Position numbers and translations under genes: made by a program. The notes beneath the pieces were generated by a model. The model was not told the origin of the DNA, did no database searches, and saw only the letters and a list, made by a program, of their open reading frames with translations. DNA of 40,318 bases, taken from positions 1 to 40,318 of IMG/VR virus record IMGVR_UViG_3300024999_000024; one strand, written 5' to 3'. This document shows positions 30,086 through 37,043 of the stretch, in pieces. The first letter of the stretch is position 1. Each line of letters opens with the position of its first letter. This DNA is from a virus.

Positions 30086-31192
30086 ATGGCTGGACAAGAT
30101 TCAGGTTACTTCGGCATGAAAATCGGCGAGGCTCTGTCTTCGGGTGCGGGGCATATTGCTTCCGCACTTCAGCGGCGTTATGAGATTCAGCGGCAGGCCG
30201 AGATGCGGAGGCAGGAGCAGGAAAGAATGCAAGCCGCACAGCAACAGCAGATGCAGATGGGTTTTGCCGCGCAGGGTGTCCAGTATGACCCTAGGAACCC
30301 CGCCGCTTCGTTTGAGGCTATGCGTGGGCAGGTAGCGGGCAAACGGCAGATGGAAGAAAAGGGTGCGATGTTGGAGCAGGCCAAGACACAGGCAGAGATA
30401 GATGCGTTGAAGGCCAAGACTGCCGGTATGCCCGATGCAACCGCCAATATGGGGTATACGCAGACTGCCCCGGCAGAACTTACGGCGCAGTATGGTGTTC
30501 CGTCTACCCGTGTGAATCCGTATGCGAATATGCCGGAGAATGTGAGAACCAAGGTTCAGCCCGCCAATATCTCCTATGCGAATAAACTTATAGAAAAAGC
30601 CAACGCGGCACAGGATACTGCGGAGGGAGCCAAGGCAGAACTGGACAGAGTCACGGCATTGCTTAACTCTGGTATGGCTACTGGCCCTTTTGTGGGCAGA
30701 GCCAAAAAGTTGGGCCAGTATGTTATCCCCGGTGATGAACTCGCTACGCAGGTAGGTACATTTGAGCAGGTGGCGAATAAACTTATCCCCACTATGCGGC
30801 AGGGTATGCCCGGCGCGGCTTCTGACAGGGATGTGGCTATGTTTGCTAAAGCCACTATAGGCATAGACAAAACGCCCGAAGTGAACAAGAAAATAATAGA
30901 CCAAGCGCAGGCCGTTAACAGGCGCATTTCTGATAAGGCAGACTTCCTTGCCGCCTATGTAAACGCTTATGGTGATGCACAGGGCGCACAGGTTGCTTGG
31001 GATAAATATGTAAACGATACCCCGCTATTTGACGATAATGGCGCTCCTTTGCCCTACAAAACCTACGCCGAGTATTTCGGCGCGGCGCAGGAAGGACAGG
31101 GTGCGACTGCCCCTAGTGGTATGACTCCGGAAAAGAAACAGAGGTTGATGGAACTTCGCGCTAAAAAAGCACAGGGCACATTAAGGAGATAA
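30086..31192 (+). CDS. Putative internal virion (DNA ejection) protein 2
   Basis: 368 aa. N-terminal Gln/Arg coiled coil (ALQRRYEIQRQAEMRRQEQERMQAAQQQQMQMG, residues about 27-59), an Ala/Lys-rich middle, then a helical domain (KLIEKANAAQDTAEGAKAELDRVTALLNSG...FVGRAKKLGQYVIPGDELATQVGTFEQVANKLIPTMRQGMPGAASDRDVAMF) often seen in podovirus injection proteins. AAGGAG precedes the ATG. Ends RLMELRAKKAQGTLRR. No enzyme motif. Confidence 0.68.
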   Translation: MAGQDSGYFGMKIGEALSSGAGHIASALQRRYEIQRQAEMRRQEQERMQAAQQQQMQMGFAAQGVQYDPRNPAASFEAMRGQVAGKRQMEEKGAMLEQAKTQAEIDALKAKTAGMPDATANMGYTQTAPAELTAQYGVPSTRVNPYANMPENVRTKVQPANISYANKLIEKANAAQDTAEGAKAELDRVTALLNSGMATGPFVGRAKKLGQYVIPGDELATQVGTFEQVANKLIPTMRQGMPGAASDRDVAMFAKATIGIDKTPEVNKKIIDQAQAVNRRISDKADFLAAYVNAYGDAQGAQVAWDKYVNDTPLFDDNGAPLPYKTYAEYFGAAQEGQGATAPSGMTPEKKQRLMELRAKKAQGTLRR

Positions 31193-31194
31193 CT

Positions 31195-32367
31195 ATGCCT
31201 CTTTCTGAAGAAGAAGAACTTGAACTGCTTGAACTAGAAGAACAGGAGGCTATGCAGTCTGCTCCTATGGGGGGAACCGACCCTTACGGTAGGCCGATAG
31301 CACGGGCCGAATCCATACGGGAAGAATACCCTAGCGAGAAGTTCGTAAATAGGGTTATGCCCATGGCGCAGTTAGGTGGGATGTTCGCCAAGACTCCCGG
31401 TATGGGGATGGGCATAGCAGGTGCGGCTTCCGCTGGCACGGAGATAGCACGGCAGGCCATACAGGCGTATGGTGGAGAACCTGGTGCGCCTACGACCTTT
31501 GGCGAAAGCCTTGGCAGAACTGGTAGGGCGTTTGCTACTGGTGCAGGGGGCGAGGCGGCGGCTAGGGTGATAGGCCGTGGAGCCGAGAAATTCATAAAGC
31601 CTACTGCCATTAAGACTGGCGCACAGGCTATGAAGATAGGCGCAGGCATAGATGAACGGAGTGGCATAAAAGCTCTGTCAGACCCGTCTAGACTTCGCCG
31701 TGCGCCCTCTATGGAACAGGCCGGGGAGGGATATGAACGGGCTATGACCGCTACTGGCCTAGAGCAAGGCCCCGAGGCTGCTATGAAGTTGATGGGCAAG
31801 TCTGCTCTTTCGCAGGAAGGTGCTAGCGGATTCGCTTATGATGCCATACAGAAACTTGCCGAGGGGAAATTATCCTATCAAGAAGCGTTAGTGGCTCGGG
31901 ATCAACTCAAGAACATTCTTAAAATGCCTAAATGGCAGAACCCCTCAATAGCACAGAATGAAAGGTTCTTGGTACAGATGCAGAAGCAGTTAGATGATTA
32001 CCTTGAACCCTACTTCCAAGAAGCGGGAGAAAGTTTTGCACAGGCTAGGAAAGGATATGCCGAGGCATCTCTTGGCAAAGAGTTTTCCTCTCTGCTCCCT
32101 ACTAACGCCAATAAAACCGCCTCCGTGCTTCGTGGTGCTAGTCTTGTCGGTGCGGGCTATGTAGACCCCGAAACTGCCGTTGGTGGCGCGTTGCTTATGT
32201 CCCCCTATGTGTTAGGCAAAGGCATAGCCTACGGCCTCCCTGCCGCTGGCGTTGCCGCTAGGGCCGCGCTTCGTGAAGGCATATATATGGCTAATCCGCT
32301 TAAAGAATCGGGAGTAGGTGTAGACTATTCCTCCAACCTACAACGGAAGTATAACGAACAGAAATGA
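31195..32367 (+). CDS. Putative internal virion (DNA ejection) protein 3
   Basis: 390 aa. Very acidic start (MPLSEEEELELLELEEQEAM). Gly/Ala-rich hydrophobic stretches at about 55-85 (AQLGGMFAKTPGMGMGIAGAASAGTEIA) and about 313-363 (ASLVGAGYVDPETAVGGALLMSPYVLGKGIAYGLPAAGVAARAALREG) could be membrane-active, as in ejection proteins that form an envelope channel. Between them is a helical region. AAGGAG precedes the ATG. Overlaps the next gene as ATGA. Confidence 0.65.
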   Translation: MPLSEEEELELLELEEQEAMQSAPMGGTDPYGRPIARAESIREEYPSEKFVNRVMPMAQLGGMFAKTPGMGMGIAGAASAGTEIARQAIQAYGGEPGAPTTFGESLGRTGRAFATGAGGEAAARVIGRGAEKFIKPTAIKTGAQAMKIGAGIDERSGIKALSDPSRLRRAPSMEQAGEGYERAMTATGLEQGPEAAMKLMGKSALSQEGASGFAYDAIQKLAEGKLSYQEALVARDQLKNILKMPKWQNPSIAQNERFLVQMQKQLDDYLEPYFQEAGESFAQARKGYAEASLGKEFSSLLPTNANKTASVLRGASLVGAGYVDPETAVGGALLMSPYVLGKGIAYGLPAAGVAARAALREGIYMANPLKESGVGVDYSSNLQRKYNEQK

Positions 32368-32948
32368 AACTACTTCTCGCCCTAATCCTCTCCCTCCCCG
32401 CTATTGCCTCCGCACAATGGCGGGCCGTAGCCGTTAGTTCCCCTACGGATACTCAAGCCATACAAGAGAACTTCCGTAGGGCCTCTGTATATAGCAATCG
32501 CAAACTAGACCGATTCTCTAACGATACTATGTATGGCAAGTTGACGCTTAAAGACGACCTAGTATTAGAGGATGGGTCTACGCTTACATCTACTGCGCCG
32601 TATGCGGCTTTAGCGGGGACACAGACTTTTACAGGGGCCAATAACTTTTCCTCTGCCACTTCTACTACTGCGTTTAGCGGTTGGATAGATATTGGGCTTA
32701 ACACGCAAGTCTATACTGGCTCGGGGTCAAATGCGAGAGCCGCTTGTGCCGCCGGATATAGGGTAATAGGTGGTGGATGCTCAATAGGCACAGAGTATGT
32801 AATGCACTCTTACCCGTCCACAGAAACCACAGAAGACGCGGCAGTAGGCACTCCCGTGGCAGACGGCGGAGTGGGATATTCGTGGTCTTGTCGGGTAACT
32901 GCGTCCGTTGCCGTAGTGGCCTACGCTATCTGCGCCCGCATAAAATAA
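32364..32948 (+). CDS. Fibre-like protein with signal peptide (194 aa)
   Basis: Begins MKLLLALILSLPAIASAQWR: a clear signal peptide with ASA cleavage site. Then a helix (TQAIQENFRRASVYSNRKLDRF) and YGKLTLKDDLVLEDGSTLTSTAPYAALAGTQTFTGANNF, a fibre-shaft-like pattern, and a C-terminal domain with four cysteines (RAACAAGYRVIGGGCSIG, SWSC, AICARIK), suggesting disulfides and hence an oxidising destination. Last gene of the virion operon. Confidence 0.68.
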   Translation: MKLLLALILSLPAIASAQWRAVAVSSPTDTQAIQENFRRASVYSNRKLDRFSNDTMYGKLTLKDDLVLEDGSTLTSTAPYAALAGTQTFTGANNFSSATSTTAFSGWIDIGLNTQVYTGSGSNARAACAAGYRVIGGGCSIGTEYVMHSYPSTETTEDAAVGTPVADGGVGYSWSCRVTASVAVVAYAICARIK

Positions 32949-32951
32949 ATA

Positions 32952-32980
32952 TGGAATTTTCGCCAAAAATGTGCTATAAC
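32952..32980 (+). promoter_or_regulatory. Predicted extended -10 promoter for the lysis-like operon
   Basis: TATAAC (32975-32980) with TGC at 32972-32974; no good -35. The short leader holds hairpin CCCG-AAAC-CGGG and then GGGAGGGG as ribosome site before ATG 33003. Confidence 0.6.
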
Positions 32981-33002
32981 ATACCCGAAACCGGGAGGGG
33001 TT

Positions 33003-33449
33003 ATGATTATAGCATTTGTCGCAGTATTCTTTGGGATAGTGGCAGTTCTACCTACTACGCCTAAACTAGATAGTCCGGCAGAGTTGGCTAGTTGGTCGGA
33101 GTGTAAGCCGGAGAAGATAGCAGTCTATTTAGCGGATAGGGTTGAGTATACGAAGCAAGAGAATTGGGAATCGGCTAGCGAGGTAATGGCGAGAGGCAAA
33201 GGGGATTGTAAAGGTAGGGCCACGACGGCGAAACAAGCGTTAGACTATTGCGGATACTTTGCAGAGATAAACATTATTAAGAACCCCTCGCACCGAGCAT
33301 CTCACGCCATAGTAGTTTACGAGGACACTAAAGGTAACAGGGGCTACATAGACGGGCCGAATTATAAAGAACTAGGGCTAAAATACGATTGGGATGAACT
33401 GATACATAAAATACCTGGCGGGCCTTGGATAGCATACGGGCCGCATTGA
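33003..33449 (+). CDS. Exported transglutaminase-like cysteine protease
   Basis: 148 aa. N-terminal hydrophobic segment MIIAFVAVFFGIVAVLP (signal or anchor). Then GKGDCKGRATTAKQAL (C69), SHRASHAIVVYED (H101) and GYIDGPNYKEL (D117): the Cys-His-Asp order and spacing of bacterial transglutaminase-like cysteine proteinases. Such enzymes cleave or crosslink peptides, so with its export signal it could attack peptidoglycan stem peptides or envelope proteins at lysis. First gene of the cassette behind its own promoter, and the best candidate for the missing lytic enzyme. Confidence 0.75.
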   Translation: MIIAFVAVFFGIVAVLPTTPKLDSPAELASWSECKPEKIAVYLADRVEYTKQENWESASEVMARGKGDCKGRATTAKQALDYCGYFAEINIIKNPSHRASHAIVVYEDTKGNRGYIDGPNYKELGLKYDWDELIHKIPGGPWIAYGPH

Positions 33450-33463
33450 ACAACAGAGGGATA

Positions 33464-33655
33464 ATGACCGACTTGGATATTAACGCAAAGACAGACAGAG
33501 AACTGCTGATAATGGCTATAGACAAGTTAAACTATGTCTGCTCTAAAGTTGAACGGCACGACAAGTGGCTTGCGGGGAACGGCTTGCCGGGGATCCGTTT
33601 CCAAGTATGGGTCTTGTGGGGCGTTTTCATAGCGGTGCTTACCAAAGTTATATAG
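33464..33655 (+). CDS. Small coiled-coil plus membrane-tail protein, XhlA-like (63 aa)
   Basis: Begins MTDLDINAKTDRELLIMAIDKLNYVCSKVERHDKWLAGNGLPGIRFQVWVLWGVFIAVLTKVI. A coiled-coil N-terminal helix, a short GNGLPG turn and one C-terminal transmembrane segment is the layout of XhlA-type holin-associated proteins. AGAGGGATA precedes the ATG; a TTG at 33446 is the alternative start. Fits a lysis cassette. Confidence 0.65.
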   Translation: MTDLDINAKTDRELLIMAIDKLNYVCSKVERHDKWLAGNGLPGIRFQVWVLWGVFIAVLTKVI

Positions 33656-33657
33656 CC

Positions 33658-34053
33658 ATGTTGCTGACCATCCTCCGCAAATACAATCCACAGGCCACAC
33701 CAGGCCGACTATTCATAAACGGCGGTTTCTACTGCCATACCCTAGAACTACCTAAATTCCGTTGTATCCCCGAAGGCGAGTATATGGTGCATATGACCTA
33801 CTCCCCTAGGTTCAAGCGTATTGTGCCGCAGATAATGAATGTGCCGGAGAAGTCCGGTATCCGTATTCACTTTGGCAACTTCGTAAAAGACACGGCGGGT
33901 TGCCCCCTCATCGGATACGACAAAGGAGTAGACGCTACTGGCGTAGATGCCGTCTATCGTTCTAAAGTATGCTTTGAAGAATTTAATAGATGGCTGATTA
34001 AGGCCAACGAAGACCAGACTATAGCCATAGAAGTTAAAGAGGACAAAGAATGA
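33658..34053 (+). CDS. DUF5675-like protein (131 aa)
   Basis: Pattern GRLFINGGFYCHTLELPKFRCIPEGEYMVHMTYSPRF, then NVPEKSGIRIHFGNFVKDTAGCPLIGYDKGV, is that of the DUF5675 family, frequent in phage lysis regions. The I-R-I-H-x-G-N ... G-C motif recalls the His and Cys of L,D-transpeptidases (YkuD), so a peptidoglycan-related activity is plausible but unproven. Starts two bases after the XhlA-like gene. No signal peptide seen. Confidence 0.75.
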   Translation: MLLTILRKYNPQATPGRLFINGGFYCHTLELPKFRCIPEGEYMVHMTYSPRFKRIVPQIMNVPEKSGIRIHFGNFVKDTAGCPLIGYDKGVDATGVDAVYRSKVCFEEFNRWLIKANEDQTIAIEVKEDKE

Positions 34054-34060
34054 CACATAT

Positions 34061-34246
34061 ATGGATATAAACCACATAAGAAAAGCGTGGGATAATTTGT
34101 GGGATATAAAAAGAAAGAAGATTGAGAGATTAGAAGAAGACGCTAGGCATCCGTATGCTAAAAAGTTTGATGAGATTTTCGGTAACCCTTTGGTCGGAGG
34201 AAGACGGGTGGTTCCCAAGCATAACAAAAATTCTCGGCATAATTAG
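34061..34246 (+). CDS. Hypothetical basic protein (61 aa)
   Basis: Sequence MDINHIRKAWDNLWDIKRKK and onward: a basic helix, then HPYAKKFDEIFGNPLVGGRRVVPKHNKNSRHN. No strong ribosome site and no family. It keeps the spacing of the cassette, so probably real. Confidence 0.5.
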   Translation: MDINHIRKAWDNLWDIKRKKIERLEEDARHPYAKKFDEIFGNPLVGGRRVVPKHNKNSRHN

Positions 34247-34261
34247 ACGATGGAGGAAACG

Positions 34262-34498
34262 ATGAGCATCATACAGAAAGTTGAGGGTAAGGTTGTAGAG
34301 TGGCTGTTTGGCAAGGCCGTTAAAAAGGCTATTGCTAAAGGCATTACTCTTGGTGTGGCGTGGGTTATGGGTCTTGGCCTTTCGCAGTATGGCATAGATA
34401 TAAATCAGGAAGCGTTCACGGCTGGCGTGTATATGCTCCTTGAAGTGGTGCGGAACTGGGTGAAGATTAAGTACCCCAAGATTGGGGCTATGCTCTAA
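34262..34498 (+). CDS. Holin-like small membrane protein (78 aa)
   Basis: Begins MSIIQKVEGKVVEWLFGKAVKKAIAKGITLGVAWVMGLGLSQYG. An N-terminal amphipathic helix and two hydrophobic segments (about 23-41 and 50-66, AFTAGVYMLLEVVRNWV), ending in a basic KIKYPKIG tail, as in small two-helix holins. GGAGGA is seven bases upstream of ATG 34262, which is preferred over ATG 34250. Confidence 0.65.
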   Translation: MSIIQKVEGKVVEWLFGKAVKKAIAKGITLGVAWVMGLGLSQYGIDINQEAFTAGVYMLLEVVRNWVKIKYPKIGAML

Positions 34499-34503
34499 TC
34501 CCC

Positions 34504-34555
34504 GTCGGGCTAACCCACCGACACAGGTGTAGGGGCCACCTGCTAAAACCCCCTA
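34504..34555 (+). ncRNA. Hairpin plus compact H-type pseudoknot before the 34564 gene
   Basis: Hairpin GTCGG (34504-34508)/CCGAC (34518-34522). Then S1 CAGGT (34524-34528)/ACCTG (34538-34542) and S2 TAGGGG (34530-34535)/CCCCTA (34550-34555), loops 1, 2 and 7 nt, the last loop CTAAAAC. It ends eight bases before ATG 34564, where no Shine-Dalgarno is present. Geometry equals the pseudoknot at 13440-13469. Confidence 0.65.
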
Positions 34556-34563
34556 CCATTTAG

Positions 34564-34776
34564 ATGAGATTAACCGAAGAAGATATCAACGCTACTATTA
34601 GGGCCTTTGTGCGGGCTATTGCCATGAACGCTCCTATACATAGGGACAAGGACGGCAAGGGGCCAATGCATACCCCAATTTGCGTATGGGAAGATTGCGT
34701 GAGCGTTGACGATGAGATACTGCCCCCCTACGACCCCAAGATCACCGAAAAACTAAATGCTAACCGCATCAATTAA
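34564..34776 (+). CDS. Hypothetical protein (70 aa) behind a pseudoknot
   Basis: Begins MRLTEEDINATIRAFVRAIAMNAPIHRDKDGKGPMHTPICVWEDCVSVDDEILPPYDPK. Helical start, acidic end. No family recognised. No Shine-Dalgarno; the compact pseudoknot lies directly upstream, suggesting translational control. Overlaps the next gene by 20 bases. Confidence 0.6.
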   Translation: MRLTEEDINATIRAFVRAIAMNAPIHRDKDGKGPMHTPICVWEDCVSVDDEILPPYDPKITEKLNANRIN

Positions 34777-34975
34777 AGTATTAAAAGAAGGAATAGCCCT
34801 AGGCCTAGCCCATAGTTCGGGGGAGCCTTGGGCCGAGTATTATTTAGTAGGTGACAACGCCGACAAAGTAGCCAATCTAATCATAGATGTAATAGGCAGA
34901 TGCGAACCCATAATGGGAGATAAGCGAACATTAAGGCAGTATGTGAGTGCGAAGAAAAAGGGGAAGAAGAAATGA
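34757..34975 (+). CDS. Hypothetical protein (72 aa)
   Basis: Begins MLTASIKVLKEGIALGLAHSSGEPWAEYYLVGDNADKVANLIIDVIGRCEPIMGDKRTLRQYVSAKKKGKKK. Small alpha/beta protein with a basic tail. The AAAGGGGAAGAAG in its end serves the next gene, which it overlaps as ATGA. Family unknown. Confidence 0.6.
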   Translation: MLTASIKVLKEGIALGLAHSSGEPWAEYYLVGDNADKVANLIIDVIGRCEPIMGDKRTLRQYVSAKKKGKKK

Positions 34976-35853
34976 GCCATCCTAAAGATTTAGAATTTGC
35001 AACACGGCGGGTTATCCCTATTTCTTGCGGCAATACCAGTTTTAGAATCAGACAGATATCTGACACCCACCAGGATGCCGACGGGTTCAGGGCTGACCTG
35101 TTCAAGAAGTTCGTAGACATACAGAGCAAAGATAAAAATTCCGTTTGGATACATACCGGAGATTGGCCTGATAGTGACAGACCGAGTACGCGGCAGATGA
35201 AGAAGATAATGTACGCCGACAGGACGGAAGCATTTGAGCAAGAAGATAAGCGGAATATAGCTTGGCTTGAAAGGTCTATTATCCCAGCTTATCAGAAGAT
35301 AGCCAGTTCTTGCCTTGGCGTATTAGACGGGGATCACTTTATGGTATTCTCCAACGGGACTACCAGCGGGCAGTATATGGCTAAACGCTTAAAGGTTCCG
35401 TATCTTGGCGAAAGGTCTGCTTTTGTTGTTTTAGCATTTCAGTCCAAAGATAATACTGGTATGCAGTATATCATCCACGCTAGGCACGGCAAAGGTGGCG
35501 GCGGTTCGCAGGGCGGTGATGTTAACGGGCTTGTAAAGCAAGAGGTGGGCCATATTGCCGACCTCCATCTCGGCGGGCACACGCACAAGGCCAACTGCCA
35601 CGCCGCCCGTGTAAAATATGTCAATCTGCATTGCGCTATCAAAGATAAAATAGTCTGGTATATGCGTGGCGGTTCTTTCCTTGATGGATTCCCCACTAAT
35701 GCCTCCAAGTCATACGCCTATAAAAAAGAATATTCCCCCTTGCCTTGTGGCTGGGGCGAAGTAGAATTAAATATTGGTAGGACTTACCACGGGGATAACA
35801 AGTCCAGGCCCTACTCCATTCAGATGTCCAAGGCTTCAATTATCGCAGCATAA
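34972..35853 (+). CDS. Calcineurin-like metallophosphoesterase (293 aa)
   Basis: Metal-site motifs in order: RQISDTHQD (D31, H33), WIHTGDWPDSD (D64, D67), LDGDHF (D121-H122, replacing the usual G-N-H-D/E), IIHARHGKG (H172) and LGGHTHKA (H203, H205). This is the complete two-metal set of the family, which includes phosphatases, nucleotidases and Mre11-type nucleases. The D-G-D-H variant is familiar in phage members. No partner ATPase is near. Substrate unknown. Starts with an ATGA overlap; a leader RNA promoter begins ten bases after its stop. Confidence 0.85.
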   Translation: MSHPKDLEFATRRVIPISCGNTSFRIRQISDTHQDADGFRADLFKKFVDIQSKDKNSVWIHTGDWPDSDRPSTRQMKKIMYADRTEAFEQEDKRNIAWLERSIIPAYQKIASSCLGVLDGDHFMVFSNGTTSGQYMAKRLKVPYLGERSAFVVLAFQSKDNTGMQYIIHARHGKGGGGSQGGDVNGLVKQEVGHIADLHLGGHTHKANCHAARVKYVNLHCAIKDKIVWYMRGGSFLDGFPTNASKSYAYKKEYSPLPCGWGEVELNIGRTYHGDNKSRPYSIQMSKASIIAA

Positions 35854-35862
35854 AAATATCCC

Positions 35863-35891
35863 TTGCACTTCCCGAAACTATCTGCTAGTAT
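35863..35891 (+). promoter_or_regulatory. Predicted extended -10 promoter
   Basis: TTGCAC (35863-35868), 17-base spacer, TAGTAT (35886-35891) with TGC at 35883-35885. Predicted start near 35898, at the base of S1. Confidence 0.75.
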
Positions 35892-35899
35892 TTAGGTAG

Positions 35900-35965
35900 G
35901 CCGGGAAGCCAAATTTACTGCCTCGCATTTTACCCTTCCCGGCTTAATGCGGGGCGGTCTATTTT
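35900..35965 (+). ncRNA. Interleaved-helix leader RNA, copy 5
   Basis: S1 pairs GCCGGGAAG (35900-35908) with CTTCCCGGC (35935-35943). S2 pairs ACTGCCTCGCATT (35917-35929) with AATGCGGGGCGGT (35946-35958), 13 pairs of which two are G-U. CTATTTTA follows, then AGGAGG (35968-35973) and ATG 35978. Only two bases separate S1 3' from S2 3', so the helices could stack. Confidence 0.75.
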
Positions 35966-35977
35966 ATAGGAGGAACT

Positions 35978-36196
35978 ATGAAAGCAATATGGAATAAAGA
36001 AGGAAATGCTATGTGTACTGACAAAGACCCTAAATCTTTAGAATGTCCTAGATGCAAGTCAGACAATATATCATTCCCTCTCCGCTGTCCTACTTGTGGG
36101 GACATAACGCCGTTTATTACTTGCAAGGTATGCGGGGATAAGGCCGAAGAGATCAACTACTGCGATGAGTGCGAATATGAGTGGGATATTATATAG
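35978..36196 (+). CDS. Zinc-ribbon protein (72 aa)
   Basis: Three or four Cys pairs: LECPRCKSDN, LRCPTCGDITPFITCKVCGDKAEE and NYCDECEYEW. Reads as two consecutive zinc ribbons, so probably a nucleic-acid or RNA-polymerase-binding regulator. AGGAGG five bases before the ATG is the strongest ribosome site in the window. First gene behind a leader RNA. Confidence 0.75.
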   Translation: MKAIWNKEGNAMCTDKDPKSLECPRCKSDNISFPLRCPTCGDITPFITCKVCGDKAEEINYCDECEYEWDII

Positions 36197-36199
36197 GTA

Positions 36200-36228
36200 T
36201 TGACAAGGGCGCGAATATTTTATAGAGT
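36200..36228 (+). promoter_or_regulatory. Possible promoter with overlapping inverted repeat
   Basis: TTGACA (36200-36205) and, after 17 bases, TAGAGT (36223-36228). ATTGACA (36199-36205) and TGTCAAT (36230-36236) form a perfect 7-base inverted repeat spanning the promoter and the ATG at 36235. The product's HTH makes autoregulation conceivable. Confidence 0.4.
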
Positions 36229-36234
36229 TTGTCA

Positions 36235-36924
36235 ATGACCAACCAAGAAAAAGAAACCATTGCTGCAATGTATAAATCTGGCATCACTATGTCAGATATT
36301 GCGAAGAAGTTTAATAGGAGCAGGGAGAGAATACGGCAACTCCTGGCTGCACAAGGCATTACCCGTATTATGGGTGGACTTCATCTGTCTGCTATAGCCA
36401 GAACCAAAAGGGTTCAAGAAATAGCATACGCTAATAGAAAGAAAAGAATAAATAGGACATATTCATGTTCCCCGGAAGAATATGATGCCATAATGGGAAG
36501 AAGTAAGTTTTATCATGGGTGCATAGCGAATAGATATTTAAGCCATAAGTATAATGCCAACAAAAGAGGTATAGATTTTACAATATCATTCCCAGATTGG
36601 TATAAGATATGGGTGGATAGTGGGCATATGGACGACAGGGGTATTGGGAAAGGAAAATTTGTGATGTCCAGATTCAAAGACCTAGGCCCGTATGAAGTTG
36701 GAAATGTTGAAATAATCCCTGCTCCAAAAAACAATTCAGATGCTTGGAAATATAAGAAATGGGATCTAAATCACGGGACATCGTTAGCGGGAATGACAGA
36801 AGATGAAAAAAAGGCCCGGGCGGCTGCAAGATTTAAAAGAATATATTGGGCAAATCCGGAAAAATATCGGCAGAAAGCGAGAGAAGAATATCGTAGAAAA
36901 GCCCAAAAGACCCTTGCCGAGTAG
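36235..36924 (+). CDS. HTH protein with HNH-like endonuclease region (229 aa)
   Basis: Residues about 1-45 form a sigma-like helix-turn-helix (AAMYKSGITMSDIAKKFNRSRERIRQLLAAQGI). Residues about 95-165 (KYNANKRGIDFTISFPDWYKIWVDSGHMDDRGIGKGKFVMSRFKDLGPYEVGNVEIIPAPKNNSDA) match a module frequent in phage mobile endonuclease-like proteins (RGK-x-V-M-S-R-x-x-D-x-G-x-Y-x-x-x-N-V-x-I). The C terminus is a basic helix. Start taken as ATG 36235; a TTG at 36229 is possible. It may be a homing endonuclease or a regulator of the adjacent promoters. Confidence 0.65.
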   Translation: MTNQEKETIAAMYKSGITMSDIAKKFNRSRERIRQLLAAQGITRIMGGLHLSAIARTKRVQEIAYANRKKRINRTYSCSPEEYDAIMGRSKFYHGCIANRYLSHKYNANKRGIDFTISFPDWYKIWVDSGHMDDRGIGKGKFVMSRFKDLGPYEVGNVEIIPAPKNNSDAWKYKKWDLNHGTSLAGMTEDEKKARAAARFKRIYWANPEKYRQKAREEYRRKAQKTLAE

Positions 36925-36943
36925 TAGGTTTATCTGCTATAAC
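36914..36943 (+). promoter_or_regulatory. Predicted extended -10 promoter, recombination operon
   Basis: TTGCCG (36914-36919), 18-base spacer, TATAAC (36938-36943) with TGC at 36935-36937. The -35 lies in the end of the upstream gene. Start near 36950. Confidence 0.7.
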
Positions 36944-36958
36944 ATAGTGAGAGATTAA

Positions 36959-37043
36959 GTCCGGCGAAACAAGGGTGCGTATTATCAATTTGTAACCCCC
37001 GTTTACGCGCCCTTCGCCGGACGACAGACGGGGGTTGCTCTTT
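36959..37043 (+). ncRNA. Interleaved-helix leader RNA, copy 6
   Basis: S1 pairs GTCCGGCGAA (36959-36968) with TTCGCCGGAC (37013-37022) and continues, after a four-base bulge, with GGGTGCGT (36973-36980)/ACGCGCCC (37005-37012): 18 pairs in all. S2 pairs GTAACCCCCGT (36992-37002) with ACGGGGGTTGC (37028-37038), 11 pairs with one G-U. TCTTT follows. The U run is weaker than in other copies and a further 208 bases precede the next gene. Confidence 0.75.

Noticed and set aside
34050-34070. Third copy of the 7949 gene start (ATGACACATATAT)
   Set aside because: The shared 13 bases include the stop of the DUF5675 gene and the reading stops after six codons; likely chance.
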